Source: Neobacillus cucumis
GTDB lineage: Bacteria; Bacillota; Bacilli; Bacillales_B; DSM-18226
Length of the DNA stretch: 64,000 nt
NCBI RefSeq assembly: GCF_023715505.1
Contig: NZ_JAMBOH010000004.1
Location: 1-64,000, forward strand
Direction: 5' to 3'
A program made the translations under genes and the position numbers. The notes beneath the pieces are model-generated. The model worked only from the letters and a program-made list of their open reading frames with translations, did no database searches and was not told the DNA's origin. Every line of letters begins with the position of its first letter. Within the stretch, counting starts at the first letter, position 1. Positions 52,700-62,936 of this stretch are shown one piece after another.

Positions 52700-53701
52700 T
52701 TAAAAGAATAAATTCAAAATAAAGTAAATAAGGGCTGCAATCAATGCTGTAATTGGGAGGGTGATGACCCAAGTAATTAACATCCGTTTAGCTGTATCCC
52801 ATTTAACGCCCTTTAGACGATGAGCAGAACCAACTCCAAGGATACCGGAAGAAATTACATGTGTAGTACTAACTGGTAAATGAATATATGTAGCACCAAA
52901 AATAATAGCAGCACCAGTTATATCCGCAGCAACCCCATTAACTGGACGTATCTTCATAATTTTTCCGCCAACCGTTTTGATTATTTTCCAGCCGCCAATA
53001 GAGGTTCCTAATCCCATCGAAATTGCACAGGAAGCTTGAACCCAAAAAGGGATTCCTGCATCTGGTGAAAGATATTTACTAGATACAAGTGCTAAAGTAA
53101 TGATACCCATTGATTTTTGCGCATCATTTGTTCCGTGTGAATAAGATTGTAATGCGGCCGTCGCGATTTGGATATAACGGAATCGTTTGTTCGTTTTGGC
53201 TAAATTAAAGTTTTTAAAGGCAACTTTAAAAATACTATAAACAATATATCCCACCACGAAAGCTAAAATTGGAGAAAGAATCAGCGCCTCAATGATTTTG
53301 ATGAAACCAGTGTAGTTTAAGGAATTAAATCCTTCTGCTGCAATGGCCGCGCCAGCAATAGAACCAATAATTGCGTGAGAAGAACTGCTTGGAATTCCAA
53401 AATACCAAGTGAGTAAGTTCCAAAAGATAGCTGAAAGTAATGCTGCTAAAATTACGACTGACCCATTGTGCAGTGTAAATGGATCAACTATATCCTTAGA
53501 TACAGTTTTAGCAACCCCGGTAAACGTTAACGCTCCAACAAAATTCATAACCGCTGCTAGAAGTATGGCCTGACGCGGCTTTAACGCTTTAGTGGAAACG
53601 GATGTGGCGATTGCATTTGCAGTATCGTGAAAACCATTAATAAAATCAAATGCAAGGGCACCAATGACAATTAATATTGTTAAAATTAGTACAAGACTCA
53701 T
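52700..53701 (-). CDS. pit: Low-affinity inorganic phosphate transporter Pit
   Basis: 333 residues, about 10 membrane helices. PiT family (PF01384) with GFHDTANAIATSVSTKAL in the first half and SYSHGTNDAQKSMG in the second, the paired signature motifs. Imports metal-phosphate with protons. It lies 11 bp after the DUF47 gene, its usual partner, and is expected in one transcript with it. Confidence 0.95.
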   Translation of the reverse strand: MSLVLILTILIVIGALAFDFINGFHDTANAIATSVSTKALKPRQAILLAAVMNFVGALTFTGVAKTVSKDIVDPFTLHNGSVVILAALLSAIFWNLLTWYFGIPSSSSHAIIGSIAGAAIAAEGFNSLNYTGFIKIIEALILSPILAFVVGYIVYSIFKVAFKNFNLAKTNKRFRYIQIATAALQSYSHGTNDAQKSMGIITLALVSSKYLSPDAGIPFWVQASCAISMGLGTSIGGWKIIKTVGGKIMKIRPVNGVAADITGAAIIFGATYIHLPVSTTHVISSGILGVGSAHRLKGVKWDTAKRMLITWVITLPITALIAALIYFILNLFF

Positions 53702-53712
53702 TTTTTTGCTCC

Positions 53713-54327
53713 TTATGCATTTTTCATAATAATGGATTCAAGTGTATTAGCTACAGTCTGGCAGAAGTCTGCGATATCCTCTAGGTCTTCATAAATTTCC
53801 TTATATTGAATAATTCGAATTGGATCCTTTTCAACAGTGAATAAATGTTTAATTGAATGTCTTAAAATATTATCGCACTTTGATTCATAATCCTTAATCT
53901 TAATGGCATGTTCTCTAATTTGAGCTAACTTTTTATTAGATAATAGCTCAACGGCTTTTTGAATTTCGTGAACACTGCCTTGAATGGCATCAACAAACTG
54001 TAACATAAACTCATCTGCGTCTGTGATGGAGTACATTTCAAATAGAGCAGCACAAGCTTCAAGTCCGTCTAGTACATCATCCATGCTCATTGCCAGCTGG
54101 AGAATATCCTCACGTTCAATCGGAGTTATGAAAGCATCGTTTAGTTCTTTAATCACTTCATGAACGAAAGTATCACCTTTGGATTCATACTCTTTCATCT
54201 TCTCAGAGAAGATTTTTAAATCACTGATATTTTTTAATTTATATTCAGTAAAAAAATCAACACTTTCATCAAGATTTGATGAAATATTACTTAATAATGC
54301 CGAGAATTTATCTACCTTTTTAGCCAT
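53713..54327 (-). CDS. DUF47 (PhoU-like) partner of Pit
   Basis: 204 residues, all helical, PhoU-like fold. Acidic ESKGDTFVHEV and ESKCDNILRHS repeats are probable metal sites. Such proteins accompany Pit transporters and modulate phosphate uptake (YkaA in B. subtilis). The frame opens at 54378, but GAGGTATT selects the ATG at 54325-54327. Confidence 0.88.
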   Translation of the reverse strand: MAKKVDKFSALLSNISSNLDESVDFFTEYKLKNISDLKIFSEKMKEYESKGDTFVHEVIKELNDAFITPIEREDILQLAMSMDDVLDGLEACAALFEMYSITDADEFMLQFVDAIQGSVHEIQKAVELLSNKKLAQIREHAIKIKDYESKCDNILRHSIKHLFTVEKDPIRIIQYKEIYEDLEDIADFCQTVANTLESIIMKNA

Positions 54328-54414
54328 AGGATAATACCTCCAATAATTTAAACAATGTATGTTTTCTTTCGCACCCAAATCATTTTAGCTGAAATATGTC
54401 GAAAAGAGAAAGAA

Positions 54415-54442
54415 TTTACGTTAAATTTACAAAAACTTAACA
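54415..54442. promoter_or_regulatory. Possible PhoP box upstream of the DUF47-pit operon
   Basis: Three hexamers TTTACG (54415-54420), TTTACA (54426-54431) and TTAACA (54437-54442) repeat every 11 bp, the spacing of PhoP sites in bacilli (TT-N-ACA with 5-bp gaps). They read on the plus strand, opposite to pit. The rest of the gap 54328-54692 holds AT-rich sequence without a gene. Confidence 0.45.
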
Positions 54443-54692
54443 TTAGAATTTTCTGAATTTATCTATTGCTGCCTATAAAAAGTCTTTTATTACTTTTGCC
54501 TTATATTAAAATTTTATGTCCGTCCTGCGAATGTTTATTTTTTTAATCCAATATTTATTTTTTTATGAGTATAAATAACAAAAAAGGGTACTTTATAGGT
54601 ACAGGCAGTAAACAATGCAAATGAATTAAACAAAACTGTCTGAAGTATAAACAAAAAGGTGAAATGAAGAATACTAAAAAGGAGTGTTCTAA

Positions 54693-54947
54693 ATGAGTTT
54701 CATTTGGTCATTAATTGTTGGTGGTATAATCGGCTGGTTAGCGGGTTTAATAGTCGGAAGAAATATTCCGGGGGGCATTATTGGTAATATCATCGCAGGT
54801 TTTGTTGGTGCATGGTTAGGAACGGCAGTATTAGGAGACTGGGGACCAAATGTGGCTGATTTCGCCATAGTTCCTGCTATTATTGGTGCCGCCGTTTTAG
54901 TGCTTCTTTTAAGCTTCATTATGCGTGCCTTTAGAAAGGCAGACTAA
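54693..54947 (+). CDS. GlsB/YeaQ/YmgE-family membrane protein
   Basis: 84 residues, three membrane helices with Gly-rich turns (GGIIGWLAGLIVG, GGIIGNIIAGFVGAWLG). Transglycosylase-associated-protein family, widely linked to stress in Gram-positives and E. coli. The ATG follows AAGGAGTG. Monocistronic, with a terminator shared with the convergent pseudouridine synthase gene. Confidence 0.88.
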   Translation: MSFIWSLIVGGIIGWLAGLIVGRNIPGGIIGNIIAGFVGAWLGTAVLGDWGPNVADFAIVPAIIGAAVLVLLLSFIMRAFRKAD

Positions 54948-54962
54948 AAGAAATTTAACAAG

Positions 54963-54998
54963 GAAAAGGATGTCTCCCGAATCGAGGCATCCTTTTTT
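54963..54998. terminator. Bidirectional terminator
   Basis: AAAAGGATGTCTC / GAGGCATCCTTTTTTT stem between two convergent genes. Confidence 0.85.
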
Positions 54999-55921
54999 TA
55001 TATTTTATTTATATCAATAGCATGAAAAACTTCAGACAAATCGGTAATTGGTGCATGGCATAAAATGGACTCTCTGGTAAATGGATGTGTGAATTCAAGC
55101 TTTACCGCATGGAGAGCCTGCCTGTTTGTGAGCGGTTCACCACCATATAAAGTATCACCAATCAAGGGATGACCCAGGTGACTAAAATGAACTCTAATTT
55201 GATGAGTTCTCCCCGTTTCCAGCCAACATTTTAGGTAAGTAAAATTCTTTTGTTTATTAATATTTATTATTTGATAATGTGTTATTGCACCCTGTCCATT
55301 AGGCGAGACTCTACGTCTAGTCGCATGATGACGGTCCCGCCCAATTGGCATATTTAAGGTGCCTTTTCGCTGTTTAATTAGACCGTGCACAGCGGCAATG
55401 TATGTTCTTTTGATTTGGCGTTTTTCGAGCATTTTATCTAAGATCGCACCTGCTAGTGCGTGTTTTGCAAAAAGAATTGCACCCGATGTATCACGGTCTA
55501 ATCGATGGATTTGGCGGACATTACCTGATTCACCTTTTGATAGCAGATAAAAAGCTACAGCATTTATTAATGAATCTTTTTCTTTAACCGGATCATTTGG
55601 ATGTGTATTCATAAAAGGCGGTTTATTGACAACTAAAACATGGTCATCTTCAAACAATATATTTAATTCATGATAGTTCGGGATGACATGCGGATCTTCC
55701 TCTTCAAAAAGATGGAGTTGAAGTTTTGCGCCGGCTGTCAATGGTAAGTTCCAGTTAACTCGGTTGCCTTCCATTAGGACCTTATTATCAGATCGGAATT
55801 GATGCGTTAATCTTTTGGGAGCCTCCCAAATTTTTTGGAAAAGGTGTTCAACAGTAACACCTTCCCACTCCCTTGGAACAATGATTTGCAGCCATTCGCC
55901 AGTTCGTTTGGTTAAGTACAT
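54998..55921 (-). CDS. RluA-family pseudouridine synthase (YhcT-like)
   Basis: 307 residues. Catalytic Asp in HRLDRDTSGAILFAK, with GRTHQIRVHFSHLGHPLIGD downstream, both RluA-family signatures. Converts uridine to pseudouridine in rRNA or tRNA; the target cannot be read from sequence. The N-terminal 80 residues are degenerate compared with the S4-like domain of RluD. Neighbour of the DUF5365 gene, as yhcT and yhcU in B. subtilis. Confidence 0.9.
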   Translation of the reverse strand: MYLTKRTGEWLQIIVPREWEGVTVEHLFQKIWEAPKRLTHQFRSDNKVLMEGNRVNWNLPLTAGAKLQLHLFEEEDPHVIPNYHELNILFEDDHVLVVNKPPFMNTHPNDPVKEKDSLINAVAFYLLSKGESGNVRQIHRLDRDTSGAILFAKHALAGAILDKMLEKRQIKRTYIAAVHGLIKQRKGTLNMPIGRDRHHATRRRVSPNGQGAITHYQIININKQKNFTYLKCWLETGRTHQIRVHFSHLGHPLIGDTLYGGEPLTNRQALHAVKLEFTHPFTRESILCHAPITDLSEVFHAIDINKI

Positions 55922-55969
55922 TATTTTCTCCTTTTATCTTTAGAATAAAAAACGTTGAAATTGGGTGGG

Positions 55970-56096
55970 AAATGTCCAGCTCCAGCGCCTAGCCCCTCGA
56001 TGGTCTACAGCCAATCCGTCCAAAAGGTTAAAAAGCAACCTTTCGGACGGCTCGTCTTATGCTTGTCGGGGCTGACCAAGGCGCTTCCGCTTTTCT
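55970..56096 (+). repeat. Dispersed hairpin repeat, copy F
   Basis: The cleanest copy: TGTCCAGCTCCAGCGCCTAG at the start, inner hairpin AAAGGTTAAAAAGCAACCTTT, GGGGCTGACCAAGGCGCTTC near the end, then CGCTTTTC. It shares its first 40 bp with copies B and D. Lies between the divergent pseudouridine synthase and DUF5365 genes. Confidence 0.88.
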
Positions 56097-56198
56097 TATC
56101 TGTGGTGATAATTACCACCCAAAATTCACTTCGAATTATGTTATTCTTATGATATATATTACGACAGAAATAAGCGATGGCAAAGGTGGGTTAGATAA

Positions 56199-56585
56199 GT
56201 GAAAATAGTTTTTGCCTCGACACCAAGTCAAGAAGAAGAGATTAATGAACTGGTGAGGTACGTATACTCTAATATTTTTCCTCATTATTTTAGTGATGAA
56301 GAAATTAGTCAATTTAAGGAATTAAAGGTCTTGGATACGTCTTTGGATTTTAATACATTAAAAGATGCGTTTCAAGTTATGACAAGTATACAAACAGTTA
56401 TTTCGATTTTAGAATCGTCACCGCTGGATGAACAATATGAAATGGTGTTTAACAAAAATGTTGCTACACTTAAAGAATTTGGACTGTTTTTTCCTTTTGA
56501 TTTTGAGCAGTTTATAGAAACAAAAAGCTTAAAAAGTTCAATGCTGAGTATATACACCAAAGCAGATAATGAATTGATCATATAA
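56199..56585 (+). CDS. DUF5365-family protein (YhcU-like)
   Basis: 128 residues, cytoplasmic, helical and acidic, with no membrane segment. The pattern MKIVFASTPSQEEEINELVR and size resemble YhcU of B. subtilis, which also lies beside the RluA-type gene. Function unknown. The GTG start follows GGTGGG. Confidence 0.7.
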   Translation: MKIVFASTPSQEEEINELVRYVYSNIFPHYFSDEEISQFKELKVLDTSLDFNTLKDAFQVMTSIQTVISILESSPLDEQYEMVFNKNVATLKEFGLFFPFDFEQFIETKSLKSSMLSIYTKADNELII

Positions 56586-56599
56586 AAAGCAGTAAAGCA

Positions 56600-56628
56600 A
56601 AAGCCTGTAATTATTTACAGGCTTTATT
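56600..56628 (+). terminator. Terminator after the DUF5365 gene
   Basis: AAAGCCTGTAA / TTACAGGCTTT perfect stem, followed by ATTTATTTC. Confidence 0.75.
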
Positions 56629-56785
56629 TATTTCTTGCTCTTACTGTGATATTTTTGAGATTATAGTATAAGGAGCTTTTCCTGCACTTTGCAAAAAATG
56701 TCGGTTTTTATCCTGTCATTTTTAGAGGAAAAAAGAAGTTAAACTTCGAATTATTGTATGGACAAAAATAGGAGGGATTACATCT

Positions 56786-58528
56786 ATGGAATGGAAAACG
56801 ATTGCGAAAAGTTGGCTTGATTTTGAAGGGCTTGACAATGAGTTGAAAAATGAATTAGAAACATTAAAGGGAAATGAAAAACAACTCGAAGAAATATTTT
56901 ATAAAAATCTTGAGTTCGGTACGGGTGGAATGCGAGGAGAAATTGGTGTAGGTACAAATCGCATGAACATATATACAGTCCGTAAAGCTTCTGCAGGATT
57001 AGCGGCATACATAGAAGAGCATGGTGAAGAAGCGAAAAAACGCGGAGTTGTGATTGCCTATGATTCACGTCATAAATCGCCAGATTTTGCGTTGGAAGCT
57101 GCTAAAACGCTTGCTTCTAAAGGAATTCAAACATATGTATTTGATGAGTTACGACCTACACCAGAACTTTCATTTGCTCTAAGACATTTGAATGCTTTTT
57201 CTGGGATTGTGGTTACAGCGAGCCATAATCCACCTGAATATAATGGTTATAAAGTTTATGGCTCAGATGGCGGTCAGCTGCCACCTGAAGCGGCCGATAT
57301 CGTAATTGCCAAGGTTAATGAAATTGAAAATGAATTACTAATTGAAGTTAGCAGTGAGGAAGAATTACGTAATGCTGGTTTAATCAAAACAATCGGTTCT
57401 GAAATCGACCAAGTCTATATTGAAAAGTTAAAAACGATATCTGAAAATCCAACTCTTGCTGCGGAGACCGATATTAAGATTGTATTTACTCCATTACATG
57501 GAACAGCCAATAAATTAGTCCGAGCTGGCCTTGCGGCATTAGGCTATAGTAATGTAACGGTTGTAAAAGAACAAGAATTGCCTGATCCTGAATTTTCAAC
57601 TGTAAAAAGTCCTAATCCTGAAGAGCACGCTGCATTTGAATTAGCGATTCGCGATGGAAAGAAGGTCGGAGCGGATATTTTAATTGCAACTGACCCTGAT
57701 GCAGACAGACTTGGAATTGCTGTTCCTAATGAAGAGGGAGAATATATTGTATTAACTGGCAATCAGACCGGTGCTTTATTAGTGGACTATCTTCTTTCTC
57801 AGAAACAAGCAAAAGGAATATTGCCTCAAAATGGGGTTGTATTAAAAACCATTGTTACATCTGAGTTAGGCCGGAAAATTGCTGCTGCATTCAACCTAGA
57901 AACAGTTGATGTTTTAACCGGATTTAAATTCATTGCAGAAAAAATAAAGGAATATGAAACAACAGGAGAGCATACCTTCCTATTTGGCTACGAGGAGTCT
58001 TACGGCTACTTAATTGGGGACTTCGCGCGTGATAAGGATGCTGTTCAAGCAGCGTTGCTGGCTACAGAGGTTTGTGCCCACTATAAAAAACAAGGATTAA
58101 CCCTTTATGAAGGAATGCTCCGCGTATTCGAAAAATACGGTTTCTATCAAGAGGGACTTCGTTCTTTAACACTGAAAGGAAAAGAAGGGGCAGAGATGAT
58201 TCAACGCCTGTTAGCATCTTTCCGTAATGAGCCATTAACAAGTTTGGGTTCACTTAAGACTGTTGCCAGCGAGGATTATTTGACTCGTAATAGAGCAACA
58301 AAAGATGGCGAAGAATCGATTCAGTTACCTAAATCTAATGTTTTGAAATATATCTTTGAAGATGGATCATGGGTATGCTTACGTCCATCTGGAACGGAGC
58401 CAAAAGTTAAATTTTATTTTGGTGTCAATAGTGCAAGTCTTGCAGAAAGCAAACAAAAGCTGCATACCATTGAAAAGGATTTTATGGAGTTAGTAGATAA
58501 GAAAGTAAAAATGGTTCAAACTATTTAA
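56786..58528 (+). CDS. pgcA: Alpha-phosphoglucomutase PgcA
   Basis: 580 residues, full length. Interconverts glucose-1-phosphate and glucose-6-phosphate, supplying UDP-glucose for teichoic acid and glycolipid. Active-site Ser in [16 protein letters not shown], metal loop [10 protein letters not shown], sugar loop GYEESYGYL, and phosphate-binding [12 protein letters not shown] are all present. The ATG follows ATAGGAGGG. It is yhxB in B. subtilis, in a comparable neighbourhood. Confidence 0.95.
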   Translation: MEWKTIAKSWLDFEGLDNELKNELETLKGNEKQLEEIFYKNLEFGTGGMRGEIGVGTNRMNIYTVRKASAGLAAYIEEHGEEAKKRGVVIAYDSRHKSPDFALEAAKTLASKGIQTYVFDELRPTPELSFALRHLNAFSGIVVTASHNPPEYNGYKVYGSDGGQLPPEAADIVIAKVNEIENELLIEVSSEEELRNAGLIKTIGSEIDQVYIEKLKTISENPTLAAETDIKIVFTPLHGTANKLVRAGLAALGYSNVTVVKEQELPDPEFSTVKSPNPEEHAAFELAIRDGKKVGADILIATDPDADRLGIAVPNEEGEYIVLTGNQTGALLVDYLLSQKQAKGILPQNGVVLKTIVTSELGRKIAAAFNLETVDVLTGFKFIAEKIKEYETTGEHTFLFGYEESYGYLIGDFARDKDAVQAALLATEVCAHYKKQGLTLYEGMLRVFEKYGFYQEGLRSLTLKGKEGAEMIQRLLASFRNEPLTSLGSLKTVASEDYLTRNRATKDGEESIQLPKSNVLKYIFEDGSWVCLRPSGTEPKVKFYFGVNSASLAESKQKLHTIEKDFMELVDKKVKMVQTI

Positions 58529-58560
58529 TTTATAGGATGCAGCTTAGCGTTTTAACGAAT

Positions 58561-58593
58561 AAAACGGCCTCCATATTAGGAAGCCGTTTTTTT
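58561..58593 (+). terminator. Terminator after pgcA
   Basis: AAAACGGCCTCC / GGAAGCCGTTTT stem with one mismatch and a TTT tail. Confidence 0.82.
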
Positions 58594-58654
58594 GGTGGAA
58601 TTCTATTTTCCCGGTAGAAAAATTTTCTCAACAATTTTGTATCCACTTTATTTT

Positions 58655-58909
58655 TCAGGAGAGACTATACATCGGTAAGCCATTTTCATCAGGGTCCAGT
58701 GAATCATTTGCATGGTCAATGTAACGGAGCAGATTATATAATTTTGTCTCAATCACAGTGTAGTCACGTTCAAAATTATATGCGTGCAGGAATTGTTCAA
58801 TCTTTTTCGATAAGAATTGGTCCTTTGTCCGAACCATTAAAATTAATAAATTGTCCCATTCGGATCTGTGCGTATAATATAACGCCCGATCGTAATCCAG
58901 TTTATTCAT
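58655..58909 (-). CDS. YhdB-like small protein
   Basis: 84 residues, probably cytoplasmic, rich in Tyr, Asp and Leu (MNKLDYDRALYYTHRSEWDN at the start). Size and position near pgcA and spoVR recall YhdB of bacilli. Function unknown. A GGAGGC stretch lies about 8 nt before the ATG. Transcribed towards pgcA. Confidence 0.65.
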   Translation of the reverse strand: MNKLDYDRALYYTHRSEWDNLLILMVRTKDQFLSKKIEQFLHAYNFERDYTVIETKLYNLLRYIDHANDSLDPDENGLPMYSLS

Positions 58910-59046
58910 TCGATTTTGCCTCCTCCATATTAGGAGTTGACTTTATTTTATGACATTCCCCAGATAACTTTCACAGAAAATGTTGGACACCTGATGTTTA
59001 CGCGGTTTTTAACATTTACCAGTATAAAAAAGTTTTCTATAGAAAC

Positions 59047-60042
59047 GTGGTGCATTATTTGGGTCGATTGATTTGTATGCTTTTCTGCTTATTCATACTA
59101 ACAGATTCCGTGGCTGATGCGAAGATTGTAAAAGTGGATAAACCGTACTCATATGAACGTCTGAAGCAAGATCTGAAACAAATGAATAAAAAATACCGGG
59201 AACATATTGAAATTAAAACAATTGGAACAACACATTTTGGAAGGGAAATTTGGGGAGTAAAGTTAGGAGAGGGAAAAACTAATATTGTATTAATTGGTGC
59301 TCATCATGGGCGAGAGTGGCTGACAAGTGCCCTTCTGATGAACATGCTCGAGAGTTATGCCGAAGCATGTCAGAGAGGCAATAGACTCGGGTTTAGGTCA
59401 ACAGATATCCTGAATCAAGTTTCTATTTGGTTTATACCAATGCTTAATCCGGATGGAGTGACCATTCAACAAAATAATCTCAAATCATTCTCCTTGGATT
59501 ATCAAGACCAATTGTTACAGATGAATGAAGGCTCAAGAAATTTAAGAAGATGGAAGGCTAATGGGATTGGAGTGGATTTAAACAGACAATACCCTGCAGG
59601 CTGGAGAAGGCTTAACCAAGAGCAGTCAAACCCAAGCTATGCTTTTTATAAAGGTAAAAAACCTCTTGAATCCAAAGAGGTCATTGCTTTAACCCAATTT
59701 ATTAAAGAGATAAAACCTTCGATTGCCGTTGCTTATCATACAGCAGGCAGGGAGATTTTTTGGAATTACAAAAATGGAAAACATCTGAAGCGTGATTATA
59801 AGGTTGCAAAGAAGGTATCCAGGCTGACCAACTATAAATTAGCGAAACCAGAACCAGAGGCATTTGGCGGTGGCTTTACAGATTGGTTTATTACCACCTA
59901 TCACAAACCGGCTATGACCATTGAAATTAGTTACCTAGTTGGGGAAACTAGTCCGCCCCTGTCAGTTTTTAATACCGAGTGGAAGCGAAATAAATATGTC
60001 GGTCTTCTTCTTGCGAAGGAAGCCAAAAAGATGGACCAATAA
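59047..60042 (+). CDS. Secreted M14-family zinc carboxypeptidase
   Basis: 331 residues. A signal peptide (to about residue 25, ending SVADA) is followed by an M14 domain. Zinc ligands in GAHHGREW (HxxE) and AVAYHTAG (His), substrate-binding DLNRQYPAGW, and catalytic Glu in MTIEISYLVGE are visible. Possibly trims peptidoglycan stem peptides, as related gamma-D-glutamyl-diamino-acid peptidases of bacilli. The start is unsure: GTG 59047 has no good ribosome site, and TTG 59059 or ATG 59077 are alternatives. No LysM domain is present. Confidence 0.85.
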   Translation: MVHYLGRLICMLFCLFILTDSVADAKIVKVDKPYSYERLKQDLKQMNKKYREHIEIKTIGTTHFGREIWGVKLGEGKTNIVLIGAHHGREWLTSALLMNMLESYAEACQRGNRLGFRSTDILNQVSIWFIPMLNPDGVTIQQNNLKSFSLDYQDQLLQMNEGSRNLRRWKANGIGVDLNRQYPAGWRRLNQEQSNPSYAFYKGKKPLESKEVIALTQFIKEIKPSIAVAYHTAGREIFWNYKNGKHLKRDYKVAKKVSRLTNYKLAKPEPEAFGGGFTDWFITTYHKPAMTIEISYLVGETSPPLSVFNTEWKRNKYVGLLLAKEAKKMDQ

Positions 60043-60108
60043 ATTAAGTATTTTAAACCGTAGAATCACAAAAACAAACGGCTTGCTATTGTTTTTTGGC
60101 CATCTCTC

Positions 60109-60137
60109 TCATCAATCTCACCTTTTCTTCATACATT
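60109..60137 (+). promoter_or_regulatory. Sigma-E-like promoter of spoVR
   Basis: TCATCAA (60109-60115), a 14-bp spacer and CATACATT (60130-60137); the -10 element is a perfect match to the sigma-E consensus. It lies 28 bp before the start codon. Confidence 0.6.
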
Positions 60138-60165
60138 GTTTTAAGAGGAAAAGGGGGAGTGAGGA

Positions 60166-61581
60166 ATGAAAGTTGAAGATCGCAAGCAGCTAGAATATGC
60201 AATTAGTGAAATTACTGAGATTGCCAGAGGCTTTGGTCTGGATTTTTATCCAATGCGCTATGAAATCTGTCCAGCTGAAATTATCTATACTTTTGGTGCC
60301 TATGGTATGCCAACTCGATTTTCACATTGGAGTTTCGGGAAACAATTCCATAAAATGAAACTGCATTATGATTTAGGTCTAAGTAAAATTTATGAGCTTG
60401 TAATAAATTCTAACCCTTGTTATGCATTTTTGCTTGATTCTAACACACTTATTCAAAATAAGTTAATCGTTGCTCACGTTTTAGCCCATTGCGACTTCTT
60501 TAAAAATAATGTCCGCTTCCAGAATACCAAACGGGATATGGTAGAAAGTATGGCTGCTACTGCAGAGCGAATCCATAAATATGAAATACAATATGGAAAG
60601 AAGGAAGTAGAAACCTTTTTAGACGCTGTGTTGGCAATTGATGAGCACATTGACCCTTCTCTAATGAGGCCGAAACTTTCATGGTCCATAACGGATTTAG
60701 ATGATGATGAAGATGATGAGCAGCGAAATATAACCCCATATGATGATTTATGGAAGCTGGATGAAAAGGATAATAAGGTAATTAGAAGTCCGAAGAAAAA
60801 GAAGTTCCCTCCCAAGCCGGAAAAGGACTTATTATTATTTATTGAAACCTTTAGTCGAGAGTTAGAGGATTGGCAGCGCGATATTTTAACCATGATGCGT
60901 GAGGAAATGCTCTATTTCTGGCCGCAGCTTGAAACGAAAATTATGAACGAGGGTTGGGCCTCATTTTGGCATCAACGAATATTACGCGAATTGGATTTAA
61001 CAAGTGGTGAAGCAATTGAATTTGCAAAACTGAATGCGGGAGTTGTTCAGCCATCCAAAACGGGAATCAACCCTTACTACCTTGGTATTAAAATCTTTGA
61101 GGATATCGAAGAAAGATATAATAACCCAACAGAAGAGATGAAACGAAGAGGTGTTAAGCCAGGGTCTGGCAGGGAAAAGATGTTCGAGGTACGGGAAGTT
61201 GAATCAGACATATCTTTCCTTCGTAATTACTTAAACAAAGATCTAGTAATGAGAGAGGATATGTATCTGTTCCAAAAGCAGGGAAGGGATTATAAGATCG
61301 TTGATAAAGAATGGGAACATATCCGTGATCAATTAGTGAATATGCGGGTAAACGGAGGATTCCCTTATATCACCGTTAATGATGGCGACTTCTTGAAAAA
61401 TGGAGAGTTGTACTTAATGCACTGGTATGAGGGTGTAGAATTAGACGTAAAGTATCTTGAAAAGGTACTTCCGTATATTCACCAGCTTTGGGGCAGACCT
61501 GTCCATATGGAAACCATGGTTGAAGAAAGAAAAATGCTGTTTTCCTATGATGGTAAAGGTGTACATCGAAAATATTTATAA
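60166..61581 (+). CDS. spoVR: Stage V sporulation protein R
   Basis: 471 residues, full length. SpoVR family (E. coli YcgB), involved in spore cortex formation in B. subtilis. Recognised by [33 protein letters not shown], and [13 protein letters not shown] long acidic linker (about 180-225) precedes the second half. ATG after GGGGGAGTGAGG. The family is functionally linked to PrkA and YhbH, whose genes lie 50 kb away in this window. Confidence 0.96.
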   Translation: MKVEDRKQLEYAISEITEIARGFGLDFYPMRYEICPAEIIYTFGAYGMPTRFSHWSFGKQFHKMKLHYDLGLSKIYELVINSNPCYAFLLDSNTLIQNKLIVAHVLAHCDFFKNNVRFQNTKRDMVESMAATAERIHKYEIQYGKKEVETFLDAVLAIDEHIDPSLMRPKLSWSITDLDDDEDDEQRNITPYDDLWKLDEKDNKVIRSPKKKKFPPKPEKDLLLFIETFSRELEDWQRDILTMMREEMLYFWPQLETKIMNEGWASFWHQRILRELDLTSGEAIEFAKLNAGVVQPSKTGINPYYLGIKIFEDIEERYNNPTEEMKRRGVKPGSGREKMFEVREVESDISFLRNYLNKDLVMREDMYLFQKQGRDYKIVDKEWEHIRDQLVNMRVNGGFPYITVNDGDFLKNGELYLMHWYEGVELDVKYLEKVLPYIHQLWGRPVHMETMVEERKMLFSYDGKGVHRKYL

Positions 61582-61586
61582 CGTAA

Positions 61587-61617
61587 AGGCAGCTATTTTA
61601 AATAGCTGCCTCTTTGC
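61587..61617 (+). terminator. Terminator after spoVR
   Basis: AGGCAGCTATTT / AAATAGCTGCCT perfect 12-bp stem with a short CTTTG tail. Confidence 0.7.
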
Positions 61618-61667
61618 TTATATCTCTAAACTGTTTGAAATGGATGAGCGAAGGAGAGAATCCTAAA

Positions 61668-62801
61668 TTAGATTACAACAGTTTCTTTCGCAAGTGCCTC
61701 TTCTACTGAAACATATTTAAATCCTAGGTCTTTTGCCACCGCTTCATAAGTAATATCCCCATTTGCTACATTAACGCCAAGCTTTAAAGCAGCATTTTCC
61801 GAAATGGCTTTTACAACCCCTTTATTAGCGATTTGTAAAGCATATGGAACAGTAACGTTCGTAAGGGCAATTGTTGAGGTTCTTGGAACTGCCCCAGGCA
61901 TATTGGCAACGGAATAATGAACCACACCATGTTTGACAAAAATAGGATTATCATGTGTTGTTACATGGTCAATGGTTTCAACAATTCCGCCTTGGTCAAT
62001 CGCCACATCGACAATAACAGATCCTGGCTTCATTGTCTTCACCATTTCTTCAGTTACTAGTTTCGGAGCCTTTGCACCGGGAATTAACACTGCTCCAATG
62101 AAAAGATCAGCTTCCGCAACTGCTTCTGCGATGTTAAATGGATTTGAAATTAATGTTTTAACTTGATTTCCAAAAATATCATCTAACTGGCGTAAACGGT
62201 CGGCACTTAAATCTATGATGGTTACATCAGCACCTAGCCCAATAGCCATTTTAGCAGCATTTGTTCCAACAATACCACCACCAAGAATAGTTACCTTACC
62301 ACGGTTAACTCCTGGTACGCCAGCTAGAAGGATTCCTTGACCGCCATTATTCTTTTGTAAGAATTGTGCACCAATTTGTGCGCTCATGCGACCGGCCACT
62401 TCACTCATTGGGGTAAGCAGCGGAAGAGTTCTGTTTACAGAGACTGTTTCATACGCAATAGCAAGAACCCCTTTATCTTTAAGTGCCTTTGCTAAAGAAG
62501 GTTCAGCAGCAAGGTGCAAATAAGTAAATAAGATTAACCCTTGGCGGAAATACTGATACTCACTTTCTAATGGCTCTTTTACCTTCATTATCATTTCTGA
62601 TTTTGTCCAGACATCTTTAACATCTTCCAGGATTTCTGCGCCCGCTTTTGAATAGTCCTCATTAGTGAATCCGCTTCCAACACCGGCGTCTTTTTCTACT
62701 AAAACATTATGACCAGCTTTTACTAATGAAACAACACCAGCTGGAGTAAGTGATACACGATTTTCGTTATTTTTAATCTCTTTAGGTACACCAATAAACA
62801 T
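61668..62801 (-). CDS. ald: Alanine dehydrogenase
   Basis: 377 residues. Oxidatively deaminates L-alanine to pyruvate with NAD+; needed for growth on alanine and normal sporulation in B. subtilis. [20 protein letters not shown] at the start, the catalytic Lys and His in MKVKEPL and YLHLA, and the Rossmann motif [13 protein letters not shown]. The ATG follows AGGGAGGAC. The regulator gene upstream on the same strand is probably its activator. Confidence 0.96.
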   Translation of the reverse strand: MFIGVPKEIKNNENRVSLTPAGVVSLVKAGHNVLVEKDAGVGSGFTNEDYSKAGAEILEDVKDVWTKSEMIMKVKEPLESEYQYFRQGLILFTYLHLAAEPSLAKALKDKGVLAIAYETVSVNRTLPLLTPMSEVAGRMSAQIGAQFLQKNNGGQGILLAGVPGVNRGKVTILGGGIVGTNAAKMAIGLGADVTIIDLSADRLRQLDDIFGNQVKTLISNPFNIAEAVAEADLFIGAVLIPGAKAPKLVTEEMVKTMKPGSVIVDVAIDQGGIVETIDHVTTHDNPIFVKHGVVHYSVANMPGAVPRTSTIALTNVTVPYALQIANKGVVKAISENAALKLGVNVANGDITYEAVAKDLGFKYVSVEEALAKETVVI

Positions 62802-62936
62802 ATCTGAAGTCCTCCCTAATACTTAAAAGTATTTCCTTGCTATGGCTAAAGTATAAAATGTTTTTCTCGGAAATACTTTGTTTAGAAAGTAGAAAATTTT
62901 TCATCCATTTTGGGGATTTTCACAAAATGTTCAAAT

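Noticed and set aside
54560..54590. Possible sigma-B promoter (GTATAA then GGGTAC) before the GlsB/YeaQ gene
   Set aside because: The spacer is only 11 bp and both boxes deviate; attractive for a stress gene but not supported well enough.
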